From Melioribacteraceae bacterium (GTDB lineage: Bacteria > Bacteroidota > Ignavibacteria > Ignavibacteriales > Melioribacteraceae): a stretch of DNA of 64,000 nt. The stretch spans positions 3,318,424 to 3,382,423 of the forward strand of contig JAHBUP010000001.1 of the NCBI GenBank assembly GCA_019638015.1. Reading direction: 5' to 3'. A program made the translations under genes and the position numbers. This document shows positions 25,116 through 35,046 of the stretch, piece after piece. The notes under the pieces are model-generated. The model was given only the letters and a program-made list of their open reading frames with translations. It did no database searches and had not been told where the DNA came from. How positions within the stretch are numbered: the first letter of the stretch is position 1; every line of letters starts with the position of its first letter.

Positions 25116-26528
25116 TTATAATTTATATGCTTTTTTAGCGAGATTATATGTTAAGTCCTTTGCGATAATTAATGCTTCATCAAGACTAATCATATGCTTG
25201 GCGACCAATTCACCTAAATAATTTGAGTCTACTCTGCGTGCAACATCGTGACGGGCAGGAATTGAAACAAATGCTCTTGTATCATCAATAAATCCCACGG
25301 TATTATAGAATCCTCCCGTCTCGGTCATATTTCGTCTGAACCTTGTCATACCCTCAATACTATCATGAAACCACCATGCCGGACCAAGCTTCATGGCAGG
25401 ATAATGCCCTGCTAAAGGAGCCAATTCTCTTGAATAAGTGGTTTCATCCAAAGTAAATACAATTACAGTGAAGTTAGGATTGTTACCATGCCGGTTTAAT
25501 AATTCTTGCATATTTTTAACATACTCACATTGCATTGGAATATCAGCGCCCTTGTCGACGCCATATTTATTATAGATTTCATAATTGTGATTTCTATAGG
25601 CCCCGGCATGAATCTGCATTACAAGACCATCTTCAACACTCATGTCTGCCATTTTAATCAACATGTGCGCTGTAAAATCGGAGGCATCTTCGAGAGTACT
25701 TTTTCCAGTGAGAGCTTTTTGAAATAATCGCTCGGCGGTAGAATCGCCAAGATCATGAGCGCGTGCAGTCATAACACCATGATCGGTGGATGTAGCACCA
25801 AGTGATTTGAAGAAACTTCTTCTTTCCTGAAGAGAATTAATTAATTTTTTATAGGAATCAATTTCATATCCAACAATTGAACCTAGTTTTTCAATATTTT
25901 TTTTCCATGATGGATTTGAAAAATCTGTAACACCATCCGGTCTAAATGCCGGGAGAATTCTTCTAGGCCAATCGGATTCTTTAATAAACTTATGCTGATA
26001 AAGCGTATCGAATGGAGCATCCGTAGTAGATAGAACTTCTATTTTGAATTTATCGAATAGAGTTCGAGGCAAATACTCTTTAGTATTTAACTTTTCACTC
26101 AATTCATCATAAATTTTTTGCGCGTTTGATTTATTAAGTTTTTCATTTATCCCGAAGACTATACTAAACTCATAATCGAGCCAAATACCGGATGGAGTGC
26201 CGTTGAATAGATAATAATTTTCGGCAAATAATTGCCAGCACTTTCTTGGGTCTGTTTCAACCGGAGAACCATCAATGGTTGGGATTCCCAATGATTCCAA
26301 TTTTATTCCTTGAGAGTAGAGCATTCTAAAAACATAATGATCGGGAATTAAGAATAGTTCTGTTGGATTGGGAAATGGATTATTAGCTACAAAAATTTGC
26401 GGATCAACATGCCCATGAGGACTAATGATCGGCAAATCTTTAATGCTGTTATAAATTTCTCTGGCATATTTACGAATCTCAGAGTTAGGATCGAAAAATC
26501 TGTCTTCGTGTAACTTAAAATCATTCAT
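25116..26528 (-). CDS. uxaC: glucuronate/galacturonate isomerase
   Basis: UxaC converts D-galacturonate to D-tagaturonate and D-glucuronate to D-fructuronate. It is a 470-residue amidohydrolase-like TIM barrel. Landmarks are ISPHGHVDP near the N terminus (two metal-side His), DAPFDTL, RPDGVTDF, HDLGDSTAE, MQIHAGAYRNHN, LGPAWWFHDS and the C-terminal DDTRAF-SIPARHDVARRV. The ATG has only a weak ribosome site. It follows the TRAP large permease by 38 bp and is the first enzyme after transport in gene order. Confidence 0.97.
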   Translation of the reverse strand: MNDFKLHEDRFFDPNSEIRKYAREIYNSIKDLPIISPHGHVDPQIFVANNPFPNPTELFLIPDHYVFRMLYSQGIKLESLGIPTIDGSPVETDPRKCWQLFAENYYLFNGTPSGIWLDYEFSIVFGINEKLNKSNAQKIYDELSEKLNTKEYLPRTLFDKFKIEVLSTTDAPFDTLYQHKFIKESDWPRRILPAFRPDGVTDFSNPSWKKNIEKLGSIVGYEIDSYKKLINSLQERRSFFKSLGATSTDHGVMTARAHDLGDSTAERLFQKALTGKSTLEDASDFTAHMLIKMADMSVEDGLVMQIHAGAYRNHNYEIYNKYGVDKGADIPMQCEYVKNMQELLNRHGNNPNFTVIVFTLDETTYSRELAPLAGHYPAMKLGPAWWFHDSIEGMTRFRRNMTETGGFYNTVGFIDDTRAFVSIPARHDVARRVDSNYLGELVAKHMISLDEALIIAKDLTYNLAKKAYKL

Positions 26529-26566
26529 TTAGTGTGTACCTAATTTATTTACAATATCAGTATTTT

Positions 26567-27865
26567 TTAGTAACCAAAGAGTTTTGGAATTACCAAGGTT
26601 AAATCGGGGATATAGGTTATCAGCATCAAAGTAACAAACATAGCTATGAACATAGGAATCAATGGTTTAATAACTTTAGTAATTGGCAATTCTGCAACAG
26701 AGCAACCGATAAACAATATACTTCCAACCGGTGGAGTGCATAATCCTATGCTCAAATTCATTACCATAATTATACCGAAATGAATGGGGTCAACTCCAAG
26801 ATGAGTGACAACCGGCAAAAATATTGGTGTAAAAATTAAAACTGCTGGTGTCATATCCATAAAAGTACCAACAAAAAGCAGAAGTAAATTTATGATAATG
26901 AGGATTAAAATTTTATTACTGGACAATGAGATTAGGCCTTCGGCTACATTCTGCGGGATATTTTCGTATGCCATGACCCACGACATGGCCATTGAAGTGC
27001 CAACCAGAAGCATCACAACTGCAGTTGTGATTACACTGCTTAATAATATTTGAGGTAAATCTTTTATTTTAATCTCTCTATAAATAACTACAGATAAAAT
27101 AAATGCGTATAGAACAGCAATCGCAGAAGCTTCGGTGGCAGTAAAATAACCGGCAACAATTCCGCCAATAACAATAATTACTAAAAGTAAACTTGGAAGC
27201 GCATCAAAAAATTTTTTAAAAGCCTCGCCCCATTTAAAATCGATAGATACTTTATATTTATTTTTTTTTGCATGAATTGCCGCAACAATCATTAATGATA
27301 ATCCAAGTAGAATTCCCGGAATGTAACCTGCCAAAAATAGGGCGGCTATTGACACTCCTCCACTTGCTAAGGAATAAACTATTAAAATATTACTTGGGGG
27401 TATTATTAATCCGGTCGTTGAGGAAGTAATATTTACGGCGGCAGAAAAGCCGGGATCATATCCTTCTTTTTTCATAACGGGAGCCATAAACCCACCAATA
27501 GCTGATGCGGCAGCGGCGGCTGAACCAGACATAGCACCAAATAACATTGCTGCCAAAATATTAACAAACGCGAGCCCGCCAGGCAATTTACCAACAAGAA
27601 TTTTCGCAAAATCAATTAATCTTCTGGCAATACCTCCACTGTTCATTAACTGTCCGGCCAAAATAAAAAATGGAATTGCCAATAACGCAAAACTATCCAG
27701 CCCGGTTGACATTCTTTGGGCAACAGTAGTTAATGATGGAATTGTGTGTATACTCATCAACATTGTTGCAAGAGTAGCGATTCCAATACTAAAAGAGATT
27801 GGAACCCCTGCGGAGAGAAGCAATACAAATGTAGCTACTAAAACAATTATTTCGAGATATTCCAT
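26567..27865 (-). CDS. dctM: TRAP transporter large permease (DctM family)
   Basis: This 432-residue, 11-12 helix permease is the ion-coupled channel of a tripartite ATP-independent transporter. Typical blocks are IPFFILAGQLMNSGGIARRLIDFA, the small-residue MFGAMSGSAAAAASAIGGF, TSSTTGLIIPPSN, and the C-terminal LGVDPIHFGIIMV and LSIGLCTPPVGS. The three TRAP genes are contiguous and in the usual P-Q-M order. Their position just before uxaC makes a hexuronate the most likely substrate. The name marks the family only. Confidence 0.95.
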   Translation of the reverse strand: MEYLEIIVLVATFVLLLSAGVPISFSIGIATLATMLMSIHTIPSLTTVAQRMSTGLDSFALLAIPFFILAGQLMNSGGIARRLIDFAKILVGKLPGGLAFVNILAAMLFGAMSGSAAAAASAIGGFMAPVMKKEGYDPGFSAAVNITSSTTGLIIPPSNILIVYSLASGGVSIAALFLAGYIPGILLGLSLMIVAAIHAKKNKYKVSIDFKWGEAFKKFFDALPSLLLVIIVIGGIVAGYFTATEASAIAVLYAFILSVVIYREIKIKDLPQILLSSVITTAVVMLLVGTSMAMSWVMAYENIPQNVAEGLISLSSNKILILIIINLLLLFVGTFMDMTPAVLIFTPIFLPVVTHLGVDPIHFGIIMVMNLSIGLCTPPVGSILFIGCSVAELPITKVIKPLIPMFIAMFVTLMLITYIPDLTLVIPKLFGY

Positions 27866-27895
27866 AATTTTTTATTCTTTTAATTTATAAGGTGA

Positions 27896-28390
27896 TTAAA
27901 AATTTTGTGCTGTTTTAATTTTTTTTACTTCCTCGATTATAAAGTAAATCGAATAAAATGCGATTACTAAACCGCTAATTGGGAGAACAAGATAAACGTA
28001 CCCGAGTGGAATTTGCAATGCCGCTGAAATTTGATTTAGAGTGAGTGTGATAGTTACAAGTCTAATCCCGCCAATAAACATTACAAAGAATGCAAAAATA
28101 AATATGCACACCTGTATAAATATTTCTAGATACGACTTTTTTCTACCTTTAAGTTTTATAAGAAGTAAATCGATAGCAAGATGTAATTTTTGTCCGGCAA
28201 CATAACTTGCGCCTAATATTCCGAGCCATACTAATGAGTAGCGAGCCAACTCTTCTGTAATTGAACTTGGTGTAGATAGAATAAAACGGGAAAAAACCTG
28301 CCACAATACATTAATTGTCATGATCGACATTATAGTAACCAAAACCCACTTGAGGATTGAGTCGAGAACTGTTTTTATTTTTGTAAACAT
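27896..28390 (-). CDS. dctQ: TRAP transporter small permease (DctQ family)
   Basis: This 164-residue protein has four predicted helices and the DctQ motifs WQVFSRFIL and ITEELARYSLVWLGILGASY. Members bridge the periplasmic binding protein and the large permease. The ATG overlaps the preceding dctP stop by one base (TAATG), implying coupled translation, and the dctM gene follows 30 bp later. Confidence 0.94.
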   Translation of the reverse strand: MFTKIKTVLDSILKWVLVTIMSIMTINVLWQVFSRFILSTPSSITEELARYSLVWLGILGASYVAGQKLHLAIDLLLIKLKGRKKSYLEIFIQVCIFIFAFFVMFIGGIRLVTITLTLNQISAALQIPLGYVYLVLPISGLVIAFYSIYFIIEEVKKIKTAQNF

Positions 28391-29397
28391 TATTGCACCG
28401 CTCTAATTTTTTGAATCAATTCATAAACAGCAGGCTCATTTTTATATTGCTCCAATAGTGGCACAACTTTTTTGTCGAAAGGCTCTTTATCAGGATAATA
28501 AATTTTAACACCTGCTTTTTCAACCTCGTGAAGCGCTTCTTTAGTAGCTTCTCTCCATAATTCTCTCTGATATTTGTATGATTCATCGGCGGCTTCTTGA
28601 ATCCATTGCTTTTCCTGTTTCGATAAATCGTTCCAAATTTCAGTACTAATTATTAATACATCAGGCACCATAGTATGTTCATTCAATGAATAATGCTTGC
28701 ATACTTCATAGTGGCGGGAGAGATAAAAACTTGGAGGATTATTTTCGGCACCGTCTACAACTCCCTGCTGCAAGGCTGTATATAATTCACCCCATGCGAT
28801 CGGAGTAGCAGAGCCGCCCAACGATTTAACCATTTTAACGGAAGTTGGACTTTCCTGTGTCCTTATTTTCAAACCTTTCAGATCATCCGGTGTAAGAATC
28901 GGTTTTGATTTAGTATAAAAACTTCTGCTGCCTGCGTCGTAATAACATAATCCTCTCAGCCAAAATTTTTCTGTACTGTGAAGAAGGTTTTTACCAAGTT
29001 CGCTTTCAAAGAACTTTGATTGATGATCACTATCCCTAAAAATGTAGGGCAGCGACATTACTTTGAAATCGGGAGCGAATCCTTCCAAAACAGAAGCAGA
29101 TACTTTTGTCATCCCGATACTTCCAATCTGAAGTAATTCTAAGCATTCCCTTTCGGTTCCCAACTGAGCACTCGGATATATTTTCATCTCAATTGTGCCA
29201 TTTGATTTTTCGAAAGCTCTTTTTGCAAGGTACTCCATGGCTTTATGAACCGTGTGGGACTCATTAAGACTATGTGCAATTTTAATTCTAGTTATTTTTT
29301 TATCTTGGCTGCACGCACCAAGAATAATGATTAGAAACAATAGAATAGATGTTCTAATGATTATATTGATGTACGAACGATTTGTTTTAATACTCAT
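28390..29397 (-). CDS. dctP: TRAP transporter substrate-binding lipoprotein (DctP family)
   Basis: This 335-residue periplasmic binding protein begins with a lipobox signal (LIIILGACSQ), so it is probably tethered to the inner membrane rather than free. The core shows AHSLNESH, YPSAQLGTERECLELLQIGSIGM, and LKGLKIRTQESP with the conserved Arg that binds the substrate carboxylate. GELYTALQQGVVDGAENNP follows, a near-diagnostic DctP block. Organic-acid or uronate binding is expected from the Arg and from the locus. It lies one base downstream of the DUF4861 gene. Confidence 0.95.
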   Translation of the reverse strand: MSIKTNRSYINIIIRTSILLFLIIILGACSQDKKITRIKIAHSLNESHTVHKAMEYLAKRAFEKSNGTIEMKIYPSAQLGTERECLELLQIGSIGMTKVSASVLEGFAPDFKVMSLPYIFRDSDHQSKFFESELGKNLLHSTEKFWLRGLCYYDAGSRSFYTKSKPILTPDDLKGLKIRTQESPTSVKMVKSLGGSATPIAWGELYTALQQGVVDGAENNPPSFYLSRHYEVCKHYSLNEHTMVPDVLIISTEIWNDLSKQEKQWIQEAADESYKYQRELWREATKEALHEVEKAGVKIYYPDKEPFDKKVVPLLEQYKNEPAVYELIQKIRAVQ

Positions 29398-29398
29398 A

Positions 29399-30628
29399 TT
29401 ACTCTACTATTATTGGATTGTTAAGCTTATCGAGAATTGTTTCAAGAGCTAATAAAAACTCTTTTTCATTTTTAATTGAATTAGGTTCCTGAACCCAGTT
29501 GGCGCAGAAATAATACTCAACCTTATCATTTACCGGTTTTAATTTTACAATGTGACTGAACTTATCATCGGTATGTTCAATCAAAGTATTCTTTTTATAA
29601 AATAATGCAATACCAAGTTCATCATTGGCTAAAGATTGCTTACCCCATAATGAGATGTATTGCCAATTTCCTTTGGAAGTTCCTTTAACAAAACTAGTAC
29701 CCGGAAATTTTGCCAATCCAGTTACTATATTCTTCGCATCCTTAATACTCAATTCATACTTAGATAGTCTGCTTCCGGCATTAATAGAGAGATTAGCGAT
29801 TAGATCATATTTTTTATCATCAACCAGCCAGCCATAATATTCGGTTTGAATTTCCGCTTTAAGTGGTCCCTCGCTTTTAATTTCACAAATAACGCTGTCA
29901 GTTTTCGAAACTTTATTTACCCCTTCTTTACCCATCATTCCAATTGTTCCAATACCTAGGGAGGTACCAACTTTAAATACATCCATTCCCCAATCTTGCA
30001 TATTATGGTATGAATCATTGCTAGCAACTGTATCATGTTTACCGACTTCTGATAAAACCAATTTATATTCTTTTTTTCCGAAAATATCTGTGGAGTTTCT
30101 CCAATCAAGATAAAATCTATAACCAATCAATTCCGATTCCCATCCCGGGCCCTCATATTTGAAAAGCCCATCATGATCAATATGAGTTGCCGGAACTTTG
30201 TATCTGGTAACTTTTTCCCATTCGGTCCCTCGGTATCTTTTTTCAGAAAAAACATCCCCTTTTTTCTTAACTAATTCGGCATAAGTTCTATTAGCGAAAG
30301 TCTTGCTCTCAACATTTCCATAATTAATTACAATTGTTTTAGTTTCTTTGGGTTTAAAGTTGAGAACTAATAAAATTTTTGATTCCCCATTAGAATTTTT
30401 AGTAATCTGATATGGTATTTCGCTTTTACCATCCATTACTTGAAATGAGGTCTCATCAAAATCTTTTCTCATTTTTTTAAGCTTTGCCACCGGTATGCAA
30501 ACAGCTTCATCAATTCTCTCAAGACTTATCTGGTTTTTGAGTTTCAATTTTACCGATTTAGAGACAGCACTCTGTGCCAATAACAACGCCGGTACTAATA
30601 AAATCAAAAAGATATTTTTTACTTTCAT
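29399..30628 (-). CDS. DUF4861-family exported protein
   Basis: This 409-residue protein has a clear signal peptide (FLILLVPALLLAQS). It has an N-terminal beta-rich part (KLKNQISLERIDEAVCIP) and a larger domain with GPGWESELIGYRFYLDWRNS, YHNMQDWGMDVFKVG, and GKEGVNKVS. I recognise this as DUF4861, found often in pectin and other polysaccharide loci of Bacteroidota-type bacteria. The fold may be mutarotase/lyase-like, but no activity is known to me. It lies between the MFS carrier and the TRAP genes and probably acts on uronate oligomers in the periplasm, which is inference from location. Confidence 0.8.
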   Translation of the reverse strand: MKVKNIFLILLVPALLLAQSAVSKSVKLKLKNQISLERIDEAVCIPVAKLKKMRKDFDETSFQVMDGKSEIPYQITKNSNGESKILLVLNFKPKETKTIVINYGNVESKTFANRTYAELVKKKGDVFSEKRYRGTEWEKVTRYKVPATHIDHDGLFKYEGPGWESELIGYRFYLDWRNSTDIFGKKEYKLVLSEVGKHDTVASNDSYHNMQDWGMDVFKVGTSLGIGTIGMMGKEGVNKVSKTDSVICEIKSEGPLKAEIQTEYYGWLVDDKKYDLIANLSINAGSRLSKYELSIKDAKNIVTGLAKFPGTSFVKGTSKGNWQYISLWGKQSLANDELGIALFYKKNTLIEHTDDKFSHIVKLKPVNDKVEYYFCANWVQEPNSIKNEKEFLLALETILDKLNNPIIVE

Positions 30629-30735
30629 AACCTACCTGTTAATGTTTGTTACACCATTTAATTATTGGATGGCAGAAACAGGCTTCATTTCAGCCACCCA
30701 TTAAGAGACCCTAAAACTGAATTTTACATTTAATA

Positions 30736-32007
30736 CTAAACAGCTTCTTTAATTTCAATCGCATCTAAATTTGGCATCAGTCTATTAATAAGGAAATAAG
30801 CAATTAGATATACTGAACCGGCAATAATAAATATTGATAAATAACTTCCGGTGAACTGAAGAACAAAACCGGTAATTGAGGCAATCAACATTCCCCCAAC
30901 AGCACCTGCAAAACCGCCAATGCCAACAACTGAGCCAACGGCTTTTCTAGGGAATACGTCCGAAACAGTAGTGAATAAATTTGCTGACCATCCTTGATGA
31001 CCAGCTGTAGCGAGGCTAAGTATCAAAACAGCTTCCCACAATTCAGTTACCTGTGAAGCAAATACAATTGGAAGAATTGTAAGTGCGCAAATTAACATTG
31101 CGGTTTTTCTTCCTTTGTTAACTGTCCATCCTTTCTTAATAAAGAAAGATGAAAGCCATCCTCCAGCAACGCTGCCAACATCGGCCATTAAGTAAATTAT
31201 AATAAGGGGGAGACCAATTTTATCGAGGGTAAGTCCATAATTTTTGAATAGAAATTTCGGTACCCAGTATAAATAAAACCACCAAATAGGGTCGGTTAAA
31301 AATTTTCCTAAAACAAATGCCCATGTTTGTTTGTACTTTAAAAGACTTAACCAAGGAATTTTTATTTGTGTGTCAGGTGGATCTGACTGAATGTAAGCAA
31401 GTTCCTGTTTTGATAGTTTTTTATGAACTTCAGGTTTATCGTAAAAGGTGAACCAAAAAACCAACCATAATAAACCAATCGCGCCGGTAACTATAAACGC
31501 TTCCTGCCAGCCATATGTTATTGCAAGCCAAGGAACAATTAGCGGAGCAATAATTGCCCCTACATTAGAACCCGCATTAAAGATACCTGTTGCTAAAGCT
31601 CTCTCTTTTTTCGGAAACCACTCAGCAACAGTTTTAATTGCAGCCGGAAAGTTACCAGCTTCAAAAAGACCAAGTCCAAACCGAGCGGCGGCAAATCCCA
31701 TCACACTTTTTGCACCGGCATGTGCAATTGCAAAAATACTCCAGCCAACCAGAGCAACAGCGTAACCAATTTTTGTTCCAACCTTATCCATTAAACGTCC
31801 AGCCAATAAAAGTCCGATCGCGTAAGCAGCTTGAAAGGCAATCACAATATTCGAATACTCAATTTCATTCCAACCAATTTCTTTTTCCAGAATAGGCGCT
31901 AAAATACCTATAACTTGCCGGTCCATATAGTTGACTGTAGTTGCAAAAAAAACAAGAACAACAATCACCCATCGGTACTTACCAACTTTTTCATTTTCGA
32001 GAGCCAT
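30736..32007 (-). CDS. exuT: MFS hexuronate transporter (ExuT / anion:cation symporter family)
   Basis: This 423-residue major facilitator has 12 helices. The family markers are NYMDRQVIGILAP in helix 1, the loop motif GRLMDKVGTKIGYA, AARFGLGLFEAGNFPAAIKTVAEWFPKKERALATGIFNAGSN and the second-half SDVFPRKAVGSVVGIGGF. These match the anion:cation symporter subgroup, which includes ExuT (galacturonate/glucuronate with H+). The substrate is inferred from the locus. GGAGA precedes the ATG. The 159-bp gap to the pectate lyase gene could hold a second promoter (see the half-site at 32065). Confidence 0.93.
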   Translation of the reverse strand: MALENEKVGKYRWVIVVLVFFATTVNYMDRQVIGILAPILEKEIGWNEIEYSNIVIAFQAAYAIGLLLAGRLMDKVGTKIGYAVALVGWSIFAIAHAGAKSVMGFAAARFGLGLFEAGNFPAAIKTVAEWFPKKERALATGIFNAGSNVGAIIAPLIVPWLAITYGWQEAFIVTGAIGLLWLVFWFTFYDKPEVHKKLSKQELAYIQSDPPDTQIKIPWLSLLKYKQTWAFVLGKFLTDPIWWFYLYWVPKFLFKNYGLTLDKIGLPLIIIYLMADVGSVAGGWLSSFFIKKGWTVNKGRKTAMLICALTILPIVFASQVTELWEAVLILSLATAGHQGWSANLFTTVSDVFPRKAVGSVVGIGGFAGAVGGMLIASITGFVLQFTGSYLSIFIIAGSVYLIAYFLINRLMPNLDAIEIKEAV

Positions 32008-32064
32008 TTAGTATCTCCGGTTTTATAAAATTGTTAAAATATTGCGAAAAAAGAGAATTTTAAC

Positions 32065-32074
32065 GTTTACTTAA
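32065..32074. promoter_or_regulatory. possible LacI-regulator half-site upstream of the MFS gene
   Basis: GTTTACTTAA here resembles GTTTACTTTA found twice in the TonB-receptor upstream region and in the palindrome before lacI. It lies about 58 bp upstream of the MFS start codon. It is a single half-site in AT-rich DNA, so chance is quite possible. Confidence 0.25.
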
Positions 32075-32166
32075 TCGCTATTCAAAAATGTACAATTATT
32101 TACACTAAGTCAAATTAATTCATCAACCAAATTACAGATGATGTTAGCAGATATTCGCTTGAAAAA

Positions 32167-33777
32167 TTATTTTTGTGATAAAAATTGTAACAATGCTTTC
32201 ACATTACGGATAAATAGTGCCGTGGATATAAACTTTTGATCTGTTGTATTCTCAAACGTTGAAGTATCATATTTATCGCCTACCATGGTTGTTGAAAACT
32301 CAAAAGTATATTCATCACCCAACTTTGAATCCCCTGCATTAGGGTGGGATATAAATGCGTTTCGAGTGAGCCATCTACCCTTCTCGTCCTGCTCGGCTAT
32401 AATTTTTCCTGCCAATTCTTCATTTATTTTCCAATCTGTAGAATTGTAATCAAAACTAAAAAATGAGTTGATACTATGATATTTTTGAGTATTTGGAAGA
32501 TCTTTAATCTTGTATTCCAGTGAAATAATATTGCCTTTATTTGTAAGATTGTTTTTTTTCAAATCCTCAAATTTTTCAAAAACCTGATCGAACCCAATGA
32601 TTCGAAGTGAATTATAATGCTTTATCAATTTTTCATTATTATAATCGAAGAAGTACTTACCATGCTTAACATTAGAGCCAATACGATGGAGATAGAGAGT
32701 CTTGTTCGTTTCTAATTCAACAAAAGTTGGGACAAGAAAAATATTTTCATCATCTGAATTAACTCTAATGGATTTAAGCCAATTGAATGCATCCGGAATT
32801 CGCCTTATTAAACTTGAATCCCCGGTTAATTCATAAAATTTCATTAATGCATGAACATTCTGGAGTGTGTATCCAGGGCATAAAGATTTTGGTTCATAGG
32901 TTCGTGCGCCCTCTGGTTGCAATTCAAGGTTATATTGCATTCCCCATCCGGCCTGTGGATTAGCGTGTTGCGATATTTTAAAGAAATCAATTGCCCTTTT
33001 AATTGGATCATTAAGTGATGGATCATCAAAGATCAACTTAAGCTTGATTAGGAAAATTGTATTGTCTAGCGTAACGCCATCATTAAAGGTGAGGAATGAA
33101 GTGTAATCGGGATTTCCCTCCTTCTCATATTTATCTTTTATGGGATATCTCTGAGGCCAACCCCCAATCTCATACTGACTCTCCAATATGAGTTGAATTG
33201 ATTTATTGAGCGATGATTTTATTCTCTCATCGTCAGAATGGAAAGACAACCTTAATAAAAAATCGGCAGCCCCTGTTGTAGTATTATCATCAAATGTTGC
33301 GTTTCCGTAATAATGATGAAACTCTTCCAACCTCCATGCGTTCTTGCCAATTGTATTGTACCACTCTTTTGTAATTGCCTCATCATCAAAGTTTATAAAG
33401 TAATTCCACCCGCCACACTCCATTTGCCCTTTTGCGAGCGCTAATCCCGCTTTACGTGCGAGATTTAAATAATAGGGATCGTTTAGTTTTTCGTAGATAT
33501 CGAGGAATGTGTGCCCCATTTTAATTGTGCCGGGACCCTGCACCCAAATCATGCCGGGGTAAGCCTCTAACTCACCCCAGCGCCTTGTTAAATCCTTTGA
33601 ATATGTCCAAACATATCCCCCATTAACTGACAAATTTTCATCAAAATATTTTACGGCTCTTTCTATGGACTCTTTAACTGATTTTTTATGAAGAGTATTA
33701 TTCTGTGCTTCGAATGTTCTGCAAATCAAAAAAACAAATAGAGAGAATAGAATAATGTTCCATCTTAGTCTTGCCAT
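32167..33777 (-). CDS. secreted pectate lyase-like protein (PL10 type)
   Basis: This 536-residue protein has a signal peptide ending near LICRTFEA. The alpha/alpha-toroid core shows the pectic-acid-lyase pattern: ATFDDNTTTGAADFLLRL, YEIGGWPQRYP, LTFNDGVTLDN and AGWGMQYNLELQPEGARTYEPKS. Blocks of this kind mark PL10, which cleaves polygalacturonate by beta-elimination with Ca2+ and yields the unsaturated ends used by GH105 and KduI. The C-terminal ~130 residues are less conserved, and their role is unclear. It lies 10 bp after the GH105 gene. Family placement is from motif recognition only. Confidence 0.82.
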   Translation of the reverse strand: MARLRWNIILFSLFVFLICRTFEAQNNTLHKKSVKESIERAVKYFDENLSVNGGYVWTYSKDLTRRWGELEAYPGMIWVQGPGTIKMGHTFLDIYEKLNDPYYLNLARKAGLALAKGQMECGGWNYFINFDDEAITKEWYNTIGKNAWRLEEFHHYYGNATFDDNTTTGAADFLLRLSFHSDDERIKSSLNKSIQLILESQYEIGGWPQRYPIKDKYEKEGNPDYTSFLTFNDGVTLDNTIFLIKLKLIFDDPSLNDPIKRAIDFFKISQHANPQAGWGMQYNLELQPEGARTYEPKSLCPGYTLQNVHALMKFYELTGDSSLIRRIPDAFNWLKSIRVNSDDENIFLVPTFVELETNKTLYLHRIGSNVKHGKYFFDYNNEKLIKHYNSLRIIGFDQVFEKFEDLKKNNLTNKGNIISLEYKIKDLPNTQKYHSINSFFSFDYNSTDWKINEELAGKIIAEQDEKGRWLTRNAFISHPNAGDSKLGDEYTFEFSTTMVGDKYDTSTFENTTDQKFISTALFIRNVKALLQFLSQK

Positions 33778-33787
33778 AATTATAAAT

Positions 33788-34999
33788 TTATTTAGCTATC
33801 TCTAACTCTATAGCTGTCAATAAAAATGGGCCATAACCTTTAAAGTCATTAATTCTAAATGGCTCACTAATATAATATTCATAACTTCCATCACGATAAG
33901 GATTACCTCCTAAACCAGCGCTTCTGCATGTACCATCTAATTCAAGATAACCGTTCTCATCAAATCTAACATAAGTTTTGATAATCCCCTCATGAACACC
34001 TTTAGCAATATCAAAATATTTTTTGTCGAGATATCCTTTCCTCACTCCCTTTGCAAAAGTATATGCAAACATTGCCGATGCAGAGGTTTCAAGATAATTC
34101 CCCTCTCTTTTACCCTGATCTGTAACCTGCCGCCATAATTTACTTTCATCATCTTGATATTGTAGAAGTCCATCTGAAATTTTATTTAATAATTGTATCA
34201 GAAAATCTCTTTTGGGATGATTTTCAGGAATAAAATCAAGTACATCAACAATTGCCATACAATACCAGCCAATTGCTCTGCTCCAAAAATTAGGTGAAGT
34301 ACCGGTCTCGGGATTAGCCCATGGCATTTTTTTGCTTTCATCCCACGCATGATAATGAAGTTTTGCAGTAGGGTTCCAAGCTTTTTGATCGATTAATTCA
34401 TAATGATGTAATACATGATCGAGATCTTTCGATTGATTAAAAAGATTGGAATACTCCGCGTAAAATGGTTGTCCCATATAAAGTCCATCAAGCCAGATTT
34501 GGTTTGGATATATCTTTTTATGCCAAAAACCATTGCTTTCAGTTTTGGGATGGTGAGCTAATTGTTTTCTTAAAGTATCAGCGGCTTTTTTATACTTTTC
34601 AATTTTTGTTTTTTGATACAACATTAATAACGCGCGCCCTGGGGGAATGTTATCAATATTAAATGTGTCGAACTCGTAAGTTTTAATTTTACCATCATCA
34701 TCAACATATAAGTCAATATTCGTTTTAATGAAATCAAAATATTTCTCGTCACCGGTTTTTCTATACATTTGATAAAGAGCTTCCAGCATCAAGCCCTGTT
34801 CATAATTCCAGTCTTCCTTTGTCATATACTTATCGTGAGTAACACCACCGGGATGCTGGGCTAAAAATGATTCAGCGATAAATTGTGCGGTAATTTTTTG
34901 AGCTTTATCGTTTGAATCCGAAATTTGACTTGTCTGCGCGCATCCACTTATAGAAAAGAGAAATAGAATTAATATTAATTTTGAAATTTTTTCGAGCAT
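33788..34999 (-). CDS. GH105 unsaturated rhamnogalacturonyl/galacturonyl hydrolase, lipoprotein
   Basis: This 403-residue alpha/alpha-barrel enzyme has a lipobox (LFLFSISGCAQ). GH105 enzymes hydrate the 4,5-double bond of the lyase-made terminal uronate, releasing it as 5-keto-4-deoxyuronate, the KduI substrate. Landmarks are WNYEQGLMLEALYQMY, IPPGRALLMLY, QIWLDGLYMGQPFYAEY (with the general acid Asp), WSRAIGWYCMAIVDVLDFIP, and GKREGNYLETSASAMFAYTFAKGVRKGYL. It is first after the terminator at 35047-35082, so it probably has its own promoter in 35000-35046 or receives readthrough. Confidence 0.94.
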   Translation of the reverse strand: MLEKISKLILILFLFSISGCAQTSQISDSNDKAQKITAQFIAESFLAQHPGGVTHDKYMTKEDWNYEQGLMLEALYQMYRKTGDEKYFDFIKTNIDLYVDDDGKIKTYEFDTFNIDNIPPGRALLMLYQKTKIEKYKKAADTLRKQLAHHPKTESNGFWHKKIYPNQIWLDGLYMGQPFYAEYSNLFNQSKDLDHVLHHYELIDQKAWNPTAKLHYHAWDESKKMPWANPETGTSPNFWSRAIGWYCMAIVDVLDFIPENHPKRDFLIQLLNKISDGLLQYQDDESKLWRQVTDQGKREGNYLETSASAMFAYTFAKGVRKGYLDKKYFDIAKGVHEGIIKTYVRFDENGYLELDGTCRSAGLGGNPYRDGSYEYYISEPFRINDFKGYGPFLLTAIELEIAK

Positions 35000-35046
35000 C
35001 TTAACATTCCTTATTTATCAAAAAATATTATAAACAAATAGAGGCT

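Noticed and set aside
13566..30628. KDPG aldolase (eda) expected in the locus
   Set aside because: No ORF of the right size and motif was found; every frame is accounted for by other genes.
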